A stretch of 37,831 nucleotides of DNA, taken from the NCBI GenBank assembly GCA_937944245.1, contig CALDYY010000100.1, positions 1 to 37,831 of the forward strand, written 5' to 3'. Numbering within the stretch: the stretch's first letter is position 1; the number at the start of each line of letters is the position of its first letter. The notes beneath the pieces were generated by a model, which worked only from the letters and a program-made list of their open reading frames with translations, ran no database searches and was not told the DNA's origin. Source of the DNA: an uncultured Saprospiraceae bacterium. GTDB lineage: Bacteria; Bacteroidota; Bacteroidia; Chitinophagales; Saprospiraceae. The translations under genes were made by a program, and so were the position numbers. Shown here piece by piece: positions 15,976 through 24,403 of this stretch.

Positions 15976-17001
15976 ATGCAATTAATAGCAAAAGCCATTT
16001 GTGAATTACTAGGGGGTACATTGGAAGGCAATCCAGATGTAATTGTTACTAAGCCTAGTAAAATAGAAGAGGGAGGCGAAGGAACAATTACTTTTCTTGC
16101 CAATCCTAAATATGAATCTTATTTATACAATACCACTGCATCGGTGGTATTGGTCAATCAAGATTTTCAGCCTAGTCAGCCAGTATCATTTACCATTATT
16201 AGGGTAGAAAATGTTTATACAGCTATTGCCACATTACTAAAACATTTAGAAACGTTACCCACAACGTTAGAAGGTATCTCGCCATTAGCAAGCATTCACG
16301 ATAGTGCCACTTTGAATAGCGAAACTTATGTCGGGGAGTTCAGCTTGATTAGTGCGGGTGTAAAAATAGGTTTCGGTAGTAAGATTTATCCACAAGTATT
16401 TATTGGTCAAGATGTTACAATCGGCGACAAAGTTATCATTCATAGTGGTGTTAGAATTTATGCTAACTGCCAAATCGGTAATGACTGCATTATTCATGCA
16501 AACGCTGTTATCGGTAGCGATGGTTTTGGCTTTGCCCCCCAAAGCGACGGTAGCTACAAAAAGATTACTCATCTTGGCAACGTTATCATCAAGGATAATG
16601 TAGAAATTGGAGCAAATACAACGATTGACCGTGCAACGTTTTCCTCCACTATCATACATGAAGGCGTTAAAATTGACAATCTTGTACAAATTGCACACAA
16701 TGTAGAAATTGGGGCAAATACCGTAATTGCTGCTCAAACAGGTATCGCTGGCAGCACTAAAATTGGAAAAAACTGTCGTATTGGTGGGCAGGTAGGTTTT
16801 GCTGGACACATTAGTATCGCTGACGGCACTCAGATACAGGCACAAAGCGGTATTTCGGGTAACATCACAGAAAAAAACTCTAAGTGGTTTGGCAGTCCTG
16901 CTATACCTTACAACAATTATGTTCGCTCCTACACTGTTTTTAAACAATTACCAGAACTGTACCGAACTTTAAGTCGAATAGAAAAAAAATTGAAAGAATA
17001 A
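15976..17001 (+). CDS. lpxD: UDP-3-O-(3-hydroxyacyl)glucosamine N-acyltransferase LpxD
   Basis: This 341-residue enzyme adds the second hydroxyacyl chain, at the 2-amino group of UDP-3-O-acyl-glucosamine, in lipid A synthesis. An N-terminal uridine-binding domain (1-100, with the family's TITFLANPKY) is followed by a left-handed beta helix of hexapeptide repeats (~105-320). It includes SDGFGFAP, NTTIDRATF and the catalytic H241 in LVQIAHNVEIG, matching E. coli H239. The C-terminal helix (PELYRTLSRIEKKLKE) fits trimer packing. It is the first gene of a lipid A group in the order lpxD, lpxC-fabZ, lpxA, typical of Bacteroidota. Length is normal for the family. Confidence 0.96.
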   Translation: MQLIAKAICELLGGTLEGNPDVIVTKPSKIEEGGEGTITFLANPKYESYLYNTTASVVLVNQDFQPSQPVSFTIIRVENVYTAIATLLKHLETLPTTLEGISPLASIHDSATLNSETYVGEFSLISAGVKIGFGSKIYPQVFIGQDVTIGDKVIIHSGVRIYANCQIGNDCIIHANAVIGSDGFGFAPQSDGSYKKITHLGNVIIKDNVEIGANTTIDRATFSSTIIHEGVKIDNLVQIAHNVEIGANTVIAAQTGIAGSTKIGKNCRIGGQVGFAGHISIADGTQIQAQSGISGNITEKNSKWFGSPAIPYNNYVRSYTVFKQLPELYRTLSRIEKKLKE

Positions 17002-17060
17002 CAAGCTAGCAAATTTAAAATAATACTTGCTGGAGCGTGTTTAGTTTAAAAAAGAAGCCC

Positions 17061-17068
17061 TATCTTTG
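17061..17068 (+). promoter_or_regulatory. Candidate -7 element TATCTTTG ahead of lpxC-fabZ
   Basis: TATCTTTG fits TAnnTTTG and lies 23 bases before the lpxC ATG. It suggests that lpxC-fabZ can be transcribed from its own promoter besides reading through from lpxD. No good -33 element is seen. Confidence 0.45.
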
Positions 17069-17091
17069 TTGATAATTTCTATACTTCACTT

Positions 17092-18486
17092 ATGAAGCAA
17101 CATACAATAAAAAAGTCAGTAACACTTTCTGGAATTGGCTTACATACAGGAATTAAGGTAACTGCTACGCTCTTCCCAGCCCCTGAAAATCACGGTATTA
17201 AATTTAAAAGAATTGATCTAGAAGAACACCCTACCGTAGTAGCTGACGTGGATAGAGTAAGCTCTACCAACCGTTCTACCACCCTTGAAAAGGGCGACGC
17301 TAAAATAGCTACTGTTGAGCATTTGCTGTCCGCACTCATGGGATTAAATGTTGATAATATAATGGTAGAGTTGGATGGTCCCGAAATTCCAATTATGGAC
17401 GGTAGTGCTTTGCCCTTTGTCAACGCTATATTGGAAGTAGGATTAGAAGAACAGCAGGAGGAGCGAGAATACTTCCAAATTGAAGAACCTATTACTTATA
17501 AAGATGAGGAAACAGGAGTAGAGCTATTAGCTATTCCATCAGAAACCTTCCAAATAACGACCATGATTGACTTCGATTCGGAGCTACTTGGTCAGCAATA
17601 TGCCTATTTGGAGGATATTGACCAATATGCCAGAGAAATTGCACCTTGTAGAACTTTTGTCTTTCTGCATGAATTACAACATTTACTAGCGCAGAATCTT
17701 ATCAAGGGTGGTGATTTAGACAACGCCATTGTTATTGCTGACCGTCCAGTAAATCAAGCCAACCTAGATGTTTTAGCAAAGCAACTAGGTAAGTCAAATA
17801 TAACTATTGATAAAGAAGGTATTGTCAATACTACGAGTTTGAAGTTTCAGAATGAACCCGCTCGACATAAATTGCTAGATGTCATTGGTGATATTGCTTT
17901 GGTAGGCAAGCCCATCAAAGGAAGAATAGTGGCTATTAAACCTGGACATACAGCAAATGTTGCCTTTGCTAAACTACTGAAACAACACTATTTGGAACAG
18001 CGAAAACTAAAAGGAAAACCTAAATACGACCCAAATAAGCCTGCAATTTATGATACTGTTCACATTATGAAACTGCTCCCACATAGGCATCCATTTCTTT
18101 TAGTAGATAAAATTATTGAAATAACTGAAAATATGGTCGTAGGAATCAAAAATGTAACTTACGATGAATACTTCTTTAGCGGACACTTTCCAGATAATCC
18201 TGTCTTTCCAGGCGTATTGCAGATGGAAGCACTCGCTCAAGTAGGCGGTGTCTTAGCACTCGCTCAACAGGAAGATGCGGGGAACTGGGATACTTACTTC
18301 GTTAAAATTGACAAAACAAAGTTCAAGCAAAAGGTTTTGCCAGGCGACACTTTAATCCTAAAAATGGAACTAATGGCCCCTATTAGGCGAGGCATTGTGC
18401 AGATGTATGGAACAGCATATGTAGGAAACAAAATCGTCTCAGAAGGTGAACTAACGGCACAAATTGTAAGACGAAAATCAGAATAG
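17092..18486 (+). CDS. lpxC: Bifunctional LpxC deacetylase / FabZ dehydratase fusion
   Basis: The 464-residue protein joins two enzymes. The LpxC half (1-~305) is the zinc deacetylase that commits UDP-3-O-acyl-GlcNAc to lipid A; ligands H77 (TVEHLLSAL), H259 and D263 (ARHKLLDVIGD) and the late H286 (KPGHTANVAF) are present, as is IAPCRTFVF. The FabZ half (~318-464) is the 3-hydroxyacyl-ACP dehydratase, with IMKLLPHRHPFLLVDKI, catalytic H365 (FSGHFPDNPVFPG) and E379 (LQMEALAQ). Fusion of these two is a hallmark of Bacteroidota. It ties lipid A commitment to use of the same hydroxyacyl-ACP pool for membrane lipids. It lies between lpxD and lpxA on the same strand. Confidence 0.97.
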   Translation: MKQHTIKKSVTLSGIGLHTGIKVTATLFPAPENHGIKFKRIDLEEHPTVVADVDRVSSTNRSTTLEKGDAKIATVEHLLSALMGLNVDNIMVELDGPEIPIMDGSALPFVNAILEVGLEEQQEEREYFQIEEPITYKDEETGVELLAIPSETFQITTMIDFDSELLGQQYAYLEDIDQYAREIAPCRTFVFLHELQHLLAQNLIKGGDLDNAIVIADRPVNQANLDVLAKQLGKSNITIDKEGIVNTTSLKFQNEPARHKLLDVIGDIALVGKPIKGRIVAIKPGHTANVAFAKLLKQHYLEQRKLKGKPKYDPNKPAIYDTVHIMKLLPHRHPFLLVDKIIEITENMVVGIKNVTYDEYFFSGHFPDNPVFPGVLQMEALAQVGGVLALAQQEDAGNWDTYFVKIDKTKFKQKVLPGDTLILKMELMAPIRRGIVQMYGTAYVGNKIVSEGELTAQIVRRKSE

Positions 18487-18596
18487 ATAAACAACTATCT
18501 TTTACCATATTTGCACATTAATAGTAATTCACTAGCAGGTTTGAAACAACAACAGTATGAAACAGCACTTCAAACCGTACAAAAATAGCACCATTT

Positions 18597-19409
18597 ATGA
18601 GTAGTGTACATCATCAACTTGCATCTATACACCCTAACGCTAAAATAGGCAGCAATGTAAAAATTGATCCCTTCGTCGTCATTGAAGAAGATGTAGTGAT
18701 TGGTGATAACACCTGGATAGGTCCTCATGCAGTTATAATGAACGGCACACGAATGGGCGAAAACTGCAAAATTTTTCCCGGTGCAGTGCTTGGTGCTATT
18801 CCTCAAGATTTAAAATTCAGTAATGAACCTACTACACTCGAAATTGGCAATAATGTAGTCATTCGAGAATATTGTACCCTAAATATTGGCACAGCAGCCA
18901 ACAAAACAACGATTATCAAGGACAACTGTATGCTCATGGCATATGTGCATGTAGCACATGATTGTGTTATCGAGGAAAATTGTGTATTGGCAAATAACGT
19001 TACCTTAGCAGGACATATTCATATTGGCAAATATGTTATCATAGGCGGCTTAGTAGCAGTACACCAATTCGTTAACATAGGCGACCATGTTTATCTTGGT
19101 GGTGGCTCTTTAGTGAGAAAAGACATTCCACCCTATATCAAAGCAGCACGCGAACCACTTTCCTACGTTGGTATCAACTCAGTAGGATTGAGGCGCAGAG
19201 GTTTCTCTTCAGAACAAGTGAATCAAATACAGGATATTTACAGAATTTTATTTGTAAAAAAAGGATTTAACACTAAAACAGCCATAGAATACATTGAATC
19301 AGAAATATCCCCAAGTCAAGAAAGAGATCGTATTTTGCAATTTGTAAAAAATGCAGATAGAGGCATCATAAGAGGATTTCGCCAACTCAATGGTACTTAT
19401 TTAAGTTAG
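18597..19409 (+). CDS. lpxA: Acyl-ACP--UDP-N-acetylglucosamine O-acyltransferase LpxA
   Basis: This 270-residue left-handed beta-helix acyltransferase performs the first step of lipid A synthesis, moving a hydroxyacyl chain to the 3-OH of UDP-GlcNAc. Hexapeptide repeats fill residues ~10-185; H121 in YVHVAHDCVIEENC corresponds to the catalytic H125 of E. coli. Other family marks are GAVLGAIPQDLKF and VGINSVGLRRRGFS, followed by the C-terminal helical domain (INQIQDIYRILF-like). ATG 18597 follows a 110-base gap after lpxC-fabZ containing CATATTTG (one mismatch to the -7 consensus), so it may have its own promoter. The ABC ATPase gene begins three bases after its stop. Confidence 0.96.
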   Translation: MSSVHHQLASIHPNAKIGSNVKIDPFVVIEEDVVIGDNTWIGPHAVIMNGTRMGENCKIFPGAVLGAIPQDLKFSNEPTTLEIGNNVVIREYCTLNIGTAANKTTIIKDNCMLMAYVHVAHDCVIEENCVLANNVTLAGHIHIGKYVIIGGLVAVHQFVNIGDHVYLGGGSLVRKDIPPYIKAAREPLSYVGINSVGLRRRGFSSEQVNQIQDIYRILFVKKGFNTKTAIEYIESEISPSQERDRILQFVKNADRGIIRGFRQLNGTYLS

Positions 19410-19412
19410 CTA

Positions 19413-20033
19413 ATGATGCAAATTCAACTTTCTGCTATTGGCAAGCGCTATCAGTTTGAATGGATATTCAAAAATATTAATTACAATTTTCAATCTGGAG
19501 AAGCATACGCCATTACTGGACCAAATGGCTCGGGTAAGTCCACACTAATGCGCCTACTTTCTGGCTATCTTTCACCAACGAAAGGCGAAATTAGTTTTAG
19601 ATTAGCAGATAAATCCATTTCAAAAGATACAGTTTACCAACACATTAGTTATGCTGCTCCCTATATTGACCTCATCGAAGAACTTTCCTTAAAAGAACAT
19701 CTAGCATTACACGCTCAATTTAAACCTTATTATGATAACATCACTGCTGAGAAAATCATAGACCTTTTAGCATTTACAAAATCAGCAGAAAAACCTATAC
19801 AATTTTTTTCTTCTGGCATGAAACAACGACTTAAGTTAGCCTTAGCCATTTGTAGTCAAAGCAACCTACTTTTACTAGACGAACCTACTACTAATTTAGA
19901 CCGACAAGGTATGGACTGGTATCATCAACTTCTCCAAAAATATATCAACAATAGAACTATTATTGTTGCTTCTAACATAGAAGAAGATTTTTCCTTCTGT
20001 ACACAAAAAATTGATATTATTGACTACAAATAA
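19413..20033 (+). CDS. ABC transporter ATP-binding protein, permease not nearby
   Basis: The 206-residue ATPase has Walker A GPNGSGKST (~35-43), a Q-loop-like region, signature FSSGMKQRLKLALAI, and Walker B LLLLDEPTTNLD. It is at the short end for ABC ATPases and lacks an obvious H-loop histidine after the D-loop: IIVASNIEEDFSF has N/E where a histidine is usual. It begins three bases after lpxA, so it is almost certainly co-transcribed with it. No membrane subunit lies within the window. Position suggests a link to envelope biogenesis, but the substrate is unknown. It converges on the next gene with only 19 bases between. Confidence 0.85.
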   Translation: MMQIQLSAIGKRYQFEWIFKNINYNFQSGEAYAITGPNGSGKSTLMRLLSGYLSPTKGEISFRLADKSISKDTVYQHISYAAPYIDLIEELSLKEHLALHAQFKPYYDNITAEKIIDLLAFTKSAEKPIQFFSSGMKQRLKLALAICSQSNLLLLDEPTTNLDRQGMDWYHQLLQKYINNRTIIVASNIEEDFSFCTQKIDIIDYK

Positions 20034-20052
20034 AAAATCCTCTTCTACTGTT

Positions 20053-21549
20053 TTATAGCCCAACTTTAGCCCCAATTAGGATTTGAAGCGTACTAATTTT
20101 ATCTTGGTTCGGTCCTAAGCCTTTAAAGATGTTAATATTTTGCTGATAGCTAGGCTCTATAAATAAGCTCCAACGCTCATCCAGGTAACGCTCTGCCCCC
20201 ATACCAAAATTAAGCGTATAGAAACTATTTTCCTTGAATGAACCACCACTCATCCATCCATCTTCAAATTGTTTTCTGTTAAGTTTATCTGATTGAGGTT
20301 CAGAGGGTTTTGAAAACTTTGAAAACCTATCGAATTGATGTTTTGTCAGCGTAATTTCTCCTTTTGAAGTTGCCACATTTGTATTGATATAGAGTTGATT
20401 CGCTCCGATTCTTGTAACATCGTAGTTCGCCTGCGTCGCCACATGAATGGCTGCTCCACCCAATGTGTAAACATGCCACTTTTCAGATTGCTTAAACTCA
20501 TACCGCACCTGAACAGGTACTTTAAATGTATTCAATTCAATGTTCCTAAGCCCTTCCACATAATAACCATCTATTGAATTACCAAAGAAAATAGGCACTT
20601 GCTCTGGACTATATTCCTTATGGTTGTAAATTAAACCCGTTTCTATTGCCCATCTTTTCCATTCTACGGCGACACTGAAACCACCCCCATAATCACTAGC
20701 CACCCTAGCATAAGCCGGTAAATTCAACACAGCATCATCTGGAGTATAGATATAATCGCCATTAAGTGCAGCGAACATACCTACCCTAATTTGCTTCTTA
20801 CTTTTATTAGCAGTTATGAGAGGAGAAATTCCCCATAATTTATCGTTAGGAATAGCCGTCCAGTGTTGATGAGCTAAAGCCTCAGGCGTGAACGCAGGCA
20901 TTGATGCAGGCATAACATCAATGTTAGTTACTTTTATTTCGTTAGGTACAATAGCTGCTGGAGCAAGAGGAATCGCTTTTATAGGCAACGCAGACAAATG
21001 AAATAATGTCGTTTCAGTTTTGTCAGTAGTCGATGTGCTATTTATTGAAAGAGTGAAAGTGGTAGTATTAATATTAGCAATAGTGCGTTTTGATGCACTG
21101 TTCGATAATGTCGCATCGTCTGATATCAAAGTATTATCTTTGGATAGAGTAGCGCCTAATTTAGCTTCCAAATCTAAATAGGAAGTGGCTGTTTTTTCTC
21201 CTTTGGATTGAGTTAATTTTTCATACGCAGTTGGTAAACAATGAATACAAGTAAAAATTAAAAGTAGTGCCAACAGTAATTCAATAGATTTGTATTGAAT
21301 CAATTGCTTTCTCAAGGCTGCTTCTTCATCCAGTTTCGTAGCTAGTAATGACCAGTACCAAGATTGATAACTAGGTTCTAAACGCTGCAATTTATACTTT
21401 ACTGCATCATCAAATGCCTTATCTGTTTGAACTTGCTCCTGCTCCATCTTTGATTGCAAAGCCAACCAAGTATTAGATTCATACGGTCGTTCTATATCTT
21501 TTATCTTTCCACCAATTAGGTCATCTAGTTGCTTGTCTTCCATCTTCAT
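20053..21549 (-). CDS. Anti-sigma-like membrane protein with C-terminal outer-membrane-barrel-like region
   Basis: The 498-residue protein overlaps the upstream ECF sigma gene by four bases (ATGA), so the two are translationally coupled. Residues 5-38 and 43-76 are a tandem duplication: DKQLDDLIGGKIKDIE and DKAFDDAVKYKLQRLE start the units, and PYESNTWLALQSKM aligns with SYQSWYWSLLATKL. One hydrophobic helix follows (~89-106, IELLLALLLIFTCIHCL). A Thr/Ser/Asn-rich linker (~120-250) leads to a beta-rich C-terminus (~255-498: MFAALNGDYIYTP, GGGFSVAVEWKRWAIETGLIY, YEFKQSEKWHVYTLGGAA, GMGAERYLDERWSLFIEPSYQQN) like OMP beta-barrel families. The N-terminal unit with conserved Trp is common in Bacteroidota proteins paired with ECF sigmas. 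I infer it holds the sigma factor at the membrane. Confidence 0.72.
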   Translation of the reverse strand: MKMEDKQLDDLIGGKIKDIERPYESNTWLALQSKMEQEQVQTDKAFDDAVKYKLQRLEPSYQSWYWSLLATKLDEEAALRKQLIQYKSIELLLALLLIFTCIHCLPTAYEKLTQSKGEKTATSYLDLEAKLGATLSKDNTLISDDATLSNSASKRTIANINTTTFTLSINSTSTTDKTETTLFHLSALPIKAIPLAPAAIVPNEIKVTNIDVMPASMPAFTPEALAHQHWTAIPNDKLWGISPLITANKSKKQIRVGMFAALNGDYIYTPDDAVLNLPAYARVASDYGGGFSVAVEWKRWAIETGLIYNHKEYSPEQVPIFFGNSIDGYYVEGLRNIELNTFKVPVQVRYEFKQSEKWHVYTLGGAAIHVATQANYDVTRIGANQLYINTNVATSKGEITLTKHQFDRFSKFSKPSEPQSDKLNRKQFEDGWMSGGSFKENSFYTLNFGMGAERYLDERWSLFIEPSYQQNINIFKGLGPNQDKISTLQILIGAKVGL

Positions 21550-22097
21550 TGGTATTTTGATCCTAATAACTCCTTTAATTTCACTCTTGCCTTCACTAGA
21601 TTTGACCGTGAAGTGCTTTCGGTAATGTCCAACGTATCTGCTATTTCTTTGTGCGAATAGCCTTCTATTGCATACAAGTTAAAAACGGTTCTATATACTG
21701 GCGATAGCTGTTGTATTGCCTCTAGTATTTCTTTTTCTGAACATTGACTGATGGCATCAGCATCAAAAGTTTGCACTTCGTGTGCTTGGTCTATATCCTC
21801 TGTCCTTCTTCGCTTTTCTTTTCTATAAGCATCAATACAAGTGTTTACAATGATTCTTCTTAACCAAGCACTGAAAGACGTACCTGCTTGAAACTTACCA
21901 ATGTGCCTAAACACTTTGATAAAACCTTCGTGCAACATATCCAATGCCTCCTCCTCTGAACTAGCGTATCGCAAGCAGACCCCCATCATTTTGCCGTAGT
22001 GTATTTCATACAACTTCTGCTGCGCCCATCTTTCTTCCCGTTTACAAGCGGAAATAAGATGCTCTTCCGTATAGTCAAAAGGCAATGAAATATCCAT
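21546..22097 (-). CDS. ECF-type RNA polymerase sigma factor
   Basis: The 183-residue protein has sigma region 2 (about 15-85: AQQKLYEIHYGKMMGVCLRYA, ALDMLHEGFIKVFRHIGKF, FSAWLRRIIVNTCIDAYRKEKRR) and region 4 (about 120-178: LSPVYRTVFNLYAIEGYSHKEIADTLDITESTSRSNLVKARVKLKEL), with the usual helix-turn-helix for -35 recognition. No region 3 or C-terminal sensor domain is present. It is an alternative sigma factor directing a small envelope regulon. The coupled downstream membrane protein is the likely anti-sigma factor. ECF sigmas commonly control their own promoter; an inverted repeat lies upstream (22151-22180). Confidence 0.95.
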   Translation of the reverse strand: MDISLPFDYTEEHLISACKREERWAQQKLYEIHYGKMMGVCLRYASSEEEALDMLHEGFIKVFRHIGKFQAGTSFSAWLRRIIVNTCIDAYRKEKRRRTEDIDQAHEVQTFDADAISQCSEKEILEAIQQLSPVYRTVFNLYAIEGYSHKEIADTLDITESTSRSNLVKARVKLKELLGSKYQ

Positions 22098-22150
22098 GTT
22101 GTCTTATTTTGTGAAGCCCAATATTGTGCCATAATGTGCTACACATTTAC

Positions 22151-22180
22151 AGCAACGATTGAGCAATGACAAACGTTGCT
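22151..22180. promoter_or_regulatory. Inverted repeat upstream of the ECF sigma gene
   Basis: AGCAACG (22151-22157) and CGTTGCT (22174-22180) form a 7-bp inverted repeat with 16 bases between, 54 bases before the sigma gene start on the minus strand. It could be an operator or a hairpin in the leader; no regulator is known. The rest of the 260-base gap (22098-22357) shows no gene. Confidence 0.25.
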
Positions 22181-22357
22181 TGTAGCAGATTAGTTTTTTC
22201 TTATGACGGCTTTAAATTTTGGGCAAAAGTTATTTTCCAATACTAATATCCACACTTAATGTTAAACAGTTATACTTTTTTTTAGTTTTTGGATAACTTT
22301 AACACTAAGGGTCTCATCACCAAAGAGGTGTTTGGCTATTTTATTGCTCTTAGTTTG

Positions 22358-23386
22358 TCAAAATTGATTCACATCGAATACTAATTTTTTAACATCATCC
22401 AAATGATGGGCAGCATTCAGCACTACGCGCGTAATGCGCTCGCTACCTGGTGTAGGATAAGGAAAACTTGAAATAAGTATTTCTTTTTCTTGTAAATATT
22501 CAAATAAATGATGGTACGAAGTATTAAAAACAGGATAATTAGGCAGCGACTTAAAAGCGGTACAGTTGTGCTGAAACCAATGAATTAACGCTAACAAGTG
22601 CGTCCTTTGTACTTCATACAATTGTTGCGCTTGTAAAAAAGCATACAAATAGGCGGGGCTTGCAGGTGAAGCTCCACCAAAAAAAGAATTATACTTAATT
22701 TGATTGATTTGAGTAGCCTTACCCAGAATGACACCTCCCGATATCCCTAATGCTTTACCTAAAGAAGCGACGACCATAACTTCCACCTGCTCAGGTGCAT
22801 CAACGGTCGTGAATATACCTCCACCCAATTTACCAGTAATGCCAATACCGTGAGAATCATCAAGTAGTAAGGTAAAGGTTTTATCTTTAGGCAATTCATG
22901 TAGCCAAGAAAAATCATAGGTCTTCAACCAAAGTGGGTCAATTGCATTGCAACAAAAAACAAGTGGGTATTGAGAAGCATGAGCGCGTTCCAAGACACGT
23001 TCTACCCATGACTCGTAAGATAACGTTGACGATTCAGGTTGCGTTTGGAATAATGCTGGATGAGCATCTGGTGTATGTACCAATTTGCCTTTTTGCGATA
23101 ACATTCTAGTGGCTAATTGACCCGCTAATGTGCCAGAAGAAACAATTAAAGCAGATTCTGCACCTGTCCATTGCGCCATTGAGGCTTCGGCTTCATCAAA
23201 TATAGGGAATCTTAAATTGGATAACCGCGAGCCACCATAATTAGCGCCATATTTGCGAAATCCCTCTAATAAATAGGACTGAAATTGCTCATTAGTCGAG
23301 ATGCCTAAATAAGCAGTCCCTGCAAAATATAGATATTCCTTACCAGCTACAAAGATGGTTCTTCCTGTAATGGATTGCAGTTCCAT
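22358..23386 (-). CDS. PLP-dependent alpha-oxoamine synthase-like aminotransferase (class I/II)
   Basis: The 342-residue enzyme resembles 8-amino-7-oxononanoate synthase and relatives. It has the PLP-stacking region IVSSGTLAG, D176 and H179 in LLLDDSHGIGITG, and the Schiff-base lysine K211 in VVASLGKALGISGG. The entry segment NYGGSRLSNLRFPIFDEAEA is family-like. It is some 40-50 residues shorter than standard AONS, missing part of the N-terminal arm and compressing the C-terminal domain, so biotin synthesis should not be assumed. The dipeptide epimerase gene ends three bases upstream, so the two form an operon. The PLP enzyme may act on an amino acid or dipeptide released from peptidoglycan; that is inference from the pairing. 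Confidence 0.82.
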   Translation of the reverse strand: MELQSITGRTIFVAGKEYLYFAGTAYLGISTNEQFQSYLLEGFRKYGANYGGSRLSNLRFPIFDEAEASMAQWTGAESALIVSSGTLAGQLATRMLSQKGKLVHTPDAHPALFQTQPESSTLSYESWVERVLERAHASQYPLVFCCNAIDPLWLKTYDFSWLHELPKDKTFTLLLDDSHGIGITGKLGGGIFTTVDAPEQVEVMVVASLGKALGISGGVILGKATQINQIKYNSFFGGASPASPAYLYAFLQAQQLYEVQRTHLLALIHWFQHNCTAFKSLPNYPVFNTSYHHLFEYLQEKEILISSFPYPTPGSERITRVVLNAAHHLDDVKKLVFDVNQF

Positions 23387-23389
23387 AAG

Positions 23390-24403
23390 CTACTTTAATT
23401 CCACGCCTAAACCATGGCGATTAGGATAAATTGCTTTACCATTTTCGATGCTCACTCCATCCGCAGGGTCATTTGCCAGCAAAAGCGCACCATCCATATC
23501 CACATAATCAAGCATTGGCAACACATGCCCGATAGCAGAAATGCCTACGGAAGATTCCGTCATACACCCCATCATCACTTGCATTCCTAGTTGGCGAGCT
23601 TGAGCAATCATCCTTCTGGCAGGCGTTAATCCCCCACATTTCACCAATTTGATATTAATAATATGAAAACGACTAGCACAACGCACTACATCATCTTCTG
23701 TTCTACAACTTTCATCCGCTGCCAACGGCAATGCACTTTGTTCATACACTTCTGACATAGATTCAATCTGTTCGGCTGGAAGTGGTTGTTCAATAAATTC
23801 TACGCCTAGCGATTTCAATTCTTTTGCATACGCGATAGTTTGCTGCACTGACCAAGCGCAATTAGCATCTACCCTAAAAATAGCATTGGTACGCTGGCGC
23901 AAAGCACTTACAATTTGTATATCTCTTTCTGTGCCTAATTTAATTTTGTAGATAGGCCAAGGCACTTCCTCCATTTTGGCAATCATCTTGTCAATAGTGT
24001 CAATACCTATGGTGTAGTTGGTAAGTGGAAGGGGCTTGTCAATGGACAAACCAAACACCTCGTAAAGAGGTTTGCCCAGCTTTTTAGCATATAAATCATT
24101 TGCCGCAATGTCCAAAGCACAACGAATAAAGGGGTCGTTAGGGAATACCTGCTGTAACAATGCTTCAAATTGTTCTGGCGTTTGCCAAACATAATTTTCT
24201 AAAATCGCTCGTTGCGAATCAATTTTTTGCATCATGTTTTCAACCGTAACGCCATAATAGGTATTAGCAGTTGCTTCTCCGTAACCAGTTATTTCATCCT
24301 CTTCTAATCCTACAATGAGACTGGGTTGTATATCGTGCGATTCTCTGGAGATGGTAAAGGTATGTCTAAGTTGAAGTTGGAAAGGATAAAATTTGATATT
24401 CAT
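23390..24403 (-). CDS. Dipeptide (L-Ala-D/L-Glu) epimerase, enolase superfamily
   Basis: The 337-residue protein has the muconate-lactonizing-enzyme layout: an N-terminal capping domain (GYGEATANTYYGVTVENM) and a barrel with acid/base lysines K153/K155 (IYKIKLG) and K255 (IKLVKCGG). The metal ligands are D179 (FRVDANCAW), E205 (FIEQPLP) and D230 (AADESC). The D-x-D near the end (YVDMDGALLLANDP, D302/D304) is typical of L-Ala-D/L-Glu epimerases, which racemise dipeptides from murein tripeptide for recycling; other dipeptide specificities occur in the family. It is the first gene of the operon with the PLP enzyme. No clear -7 element is seen upstream. Confidence 0.88.
   Translation of the reverse strand: MNIKFYPFQLQLRHTFTISRESHDIQPSLIVGLEEDEITGYGEATANTYYGVTVENMMQKIDSQRAILENYVWQTPEQFEALLQQVFPNDPFIRCALDIAANDLYAKKLGKPLYEVFGLSIDKPLPLTNYTIGIDTIDKMIAKMEEVPWPIYKIKLGTERDIQIVSALRQRTNAIFRVDANCAWSVQQTIAYAKELKSLGVEFIEQPLPAEQIESMSEVYEQSALPLAADESCRTEDDVVRCASRFHIINIKLVKCGGLTPARRMIAQARQLGMQVMMGCMTESSVGISAIGHVLPMLDYVDMDGALLLANDPADGVSIENGKAIYPNRHGLGVELK

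Noticed and set aside
16285-16947. Long open frame on the minus strand (220 codons) inside lpxD
   Set aside because: It is antisense to a clear LpxD with intact catalytic motifs; the translation has no recognisable features and is low in complexity, as expected from hexapeptide-repeat DNA read backwards.
22358-23386. Naming the PLP enzyme bioF
   Set aside because: It is shorter than standard AONS and sits with a dipeptide epimerase rather than biotin genes.
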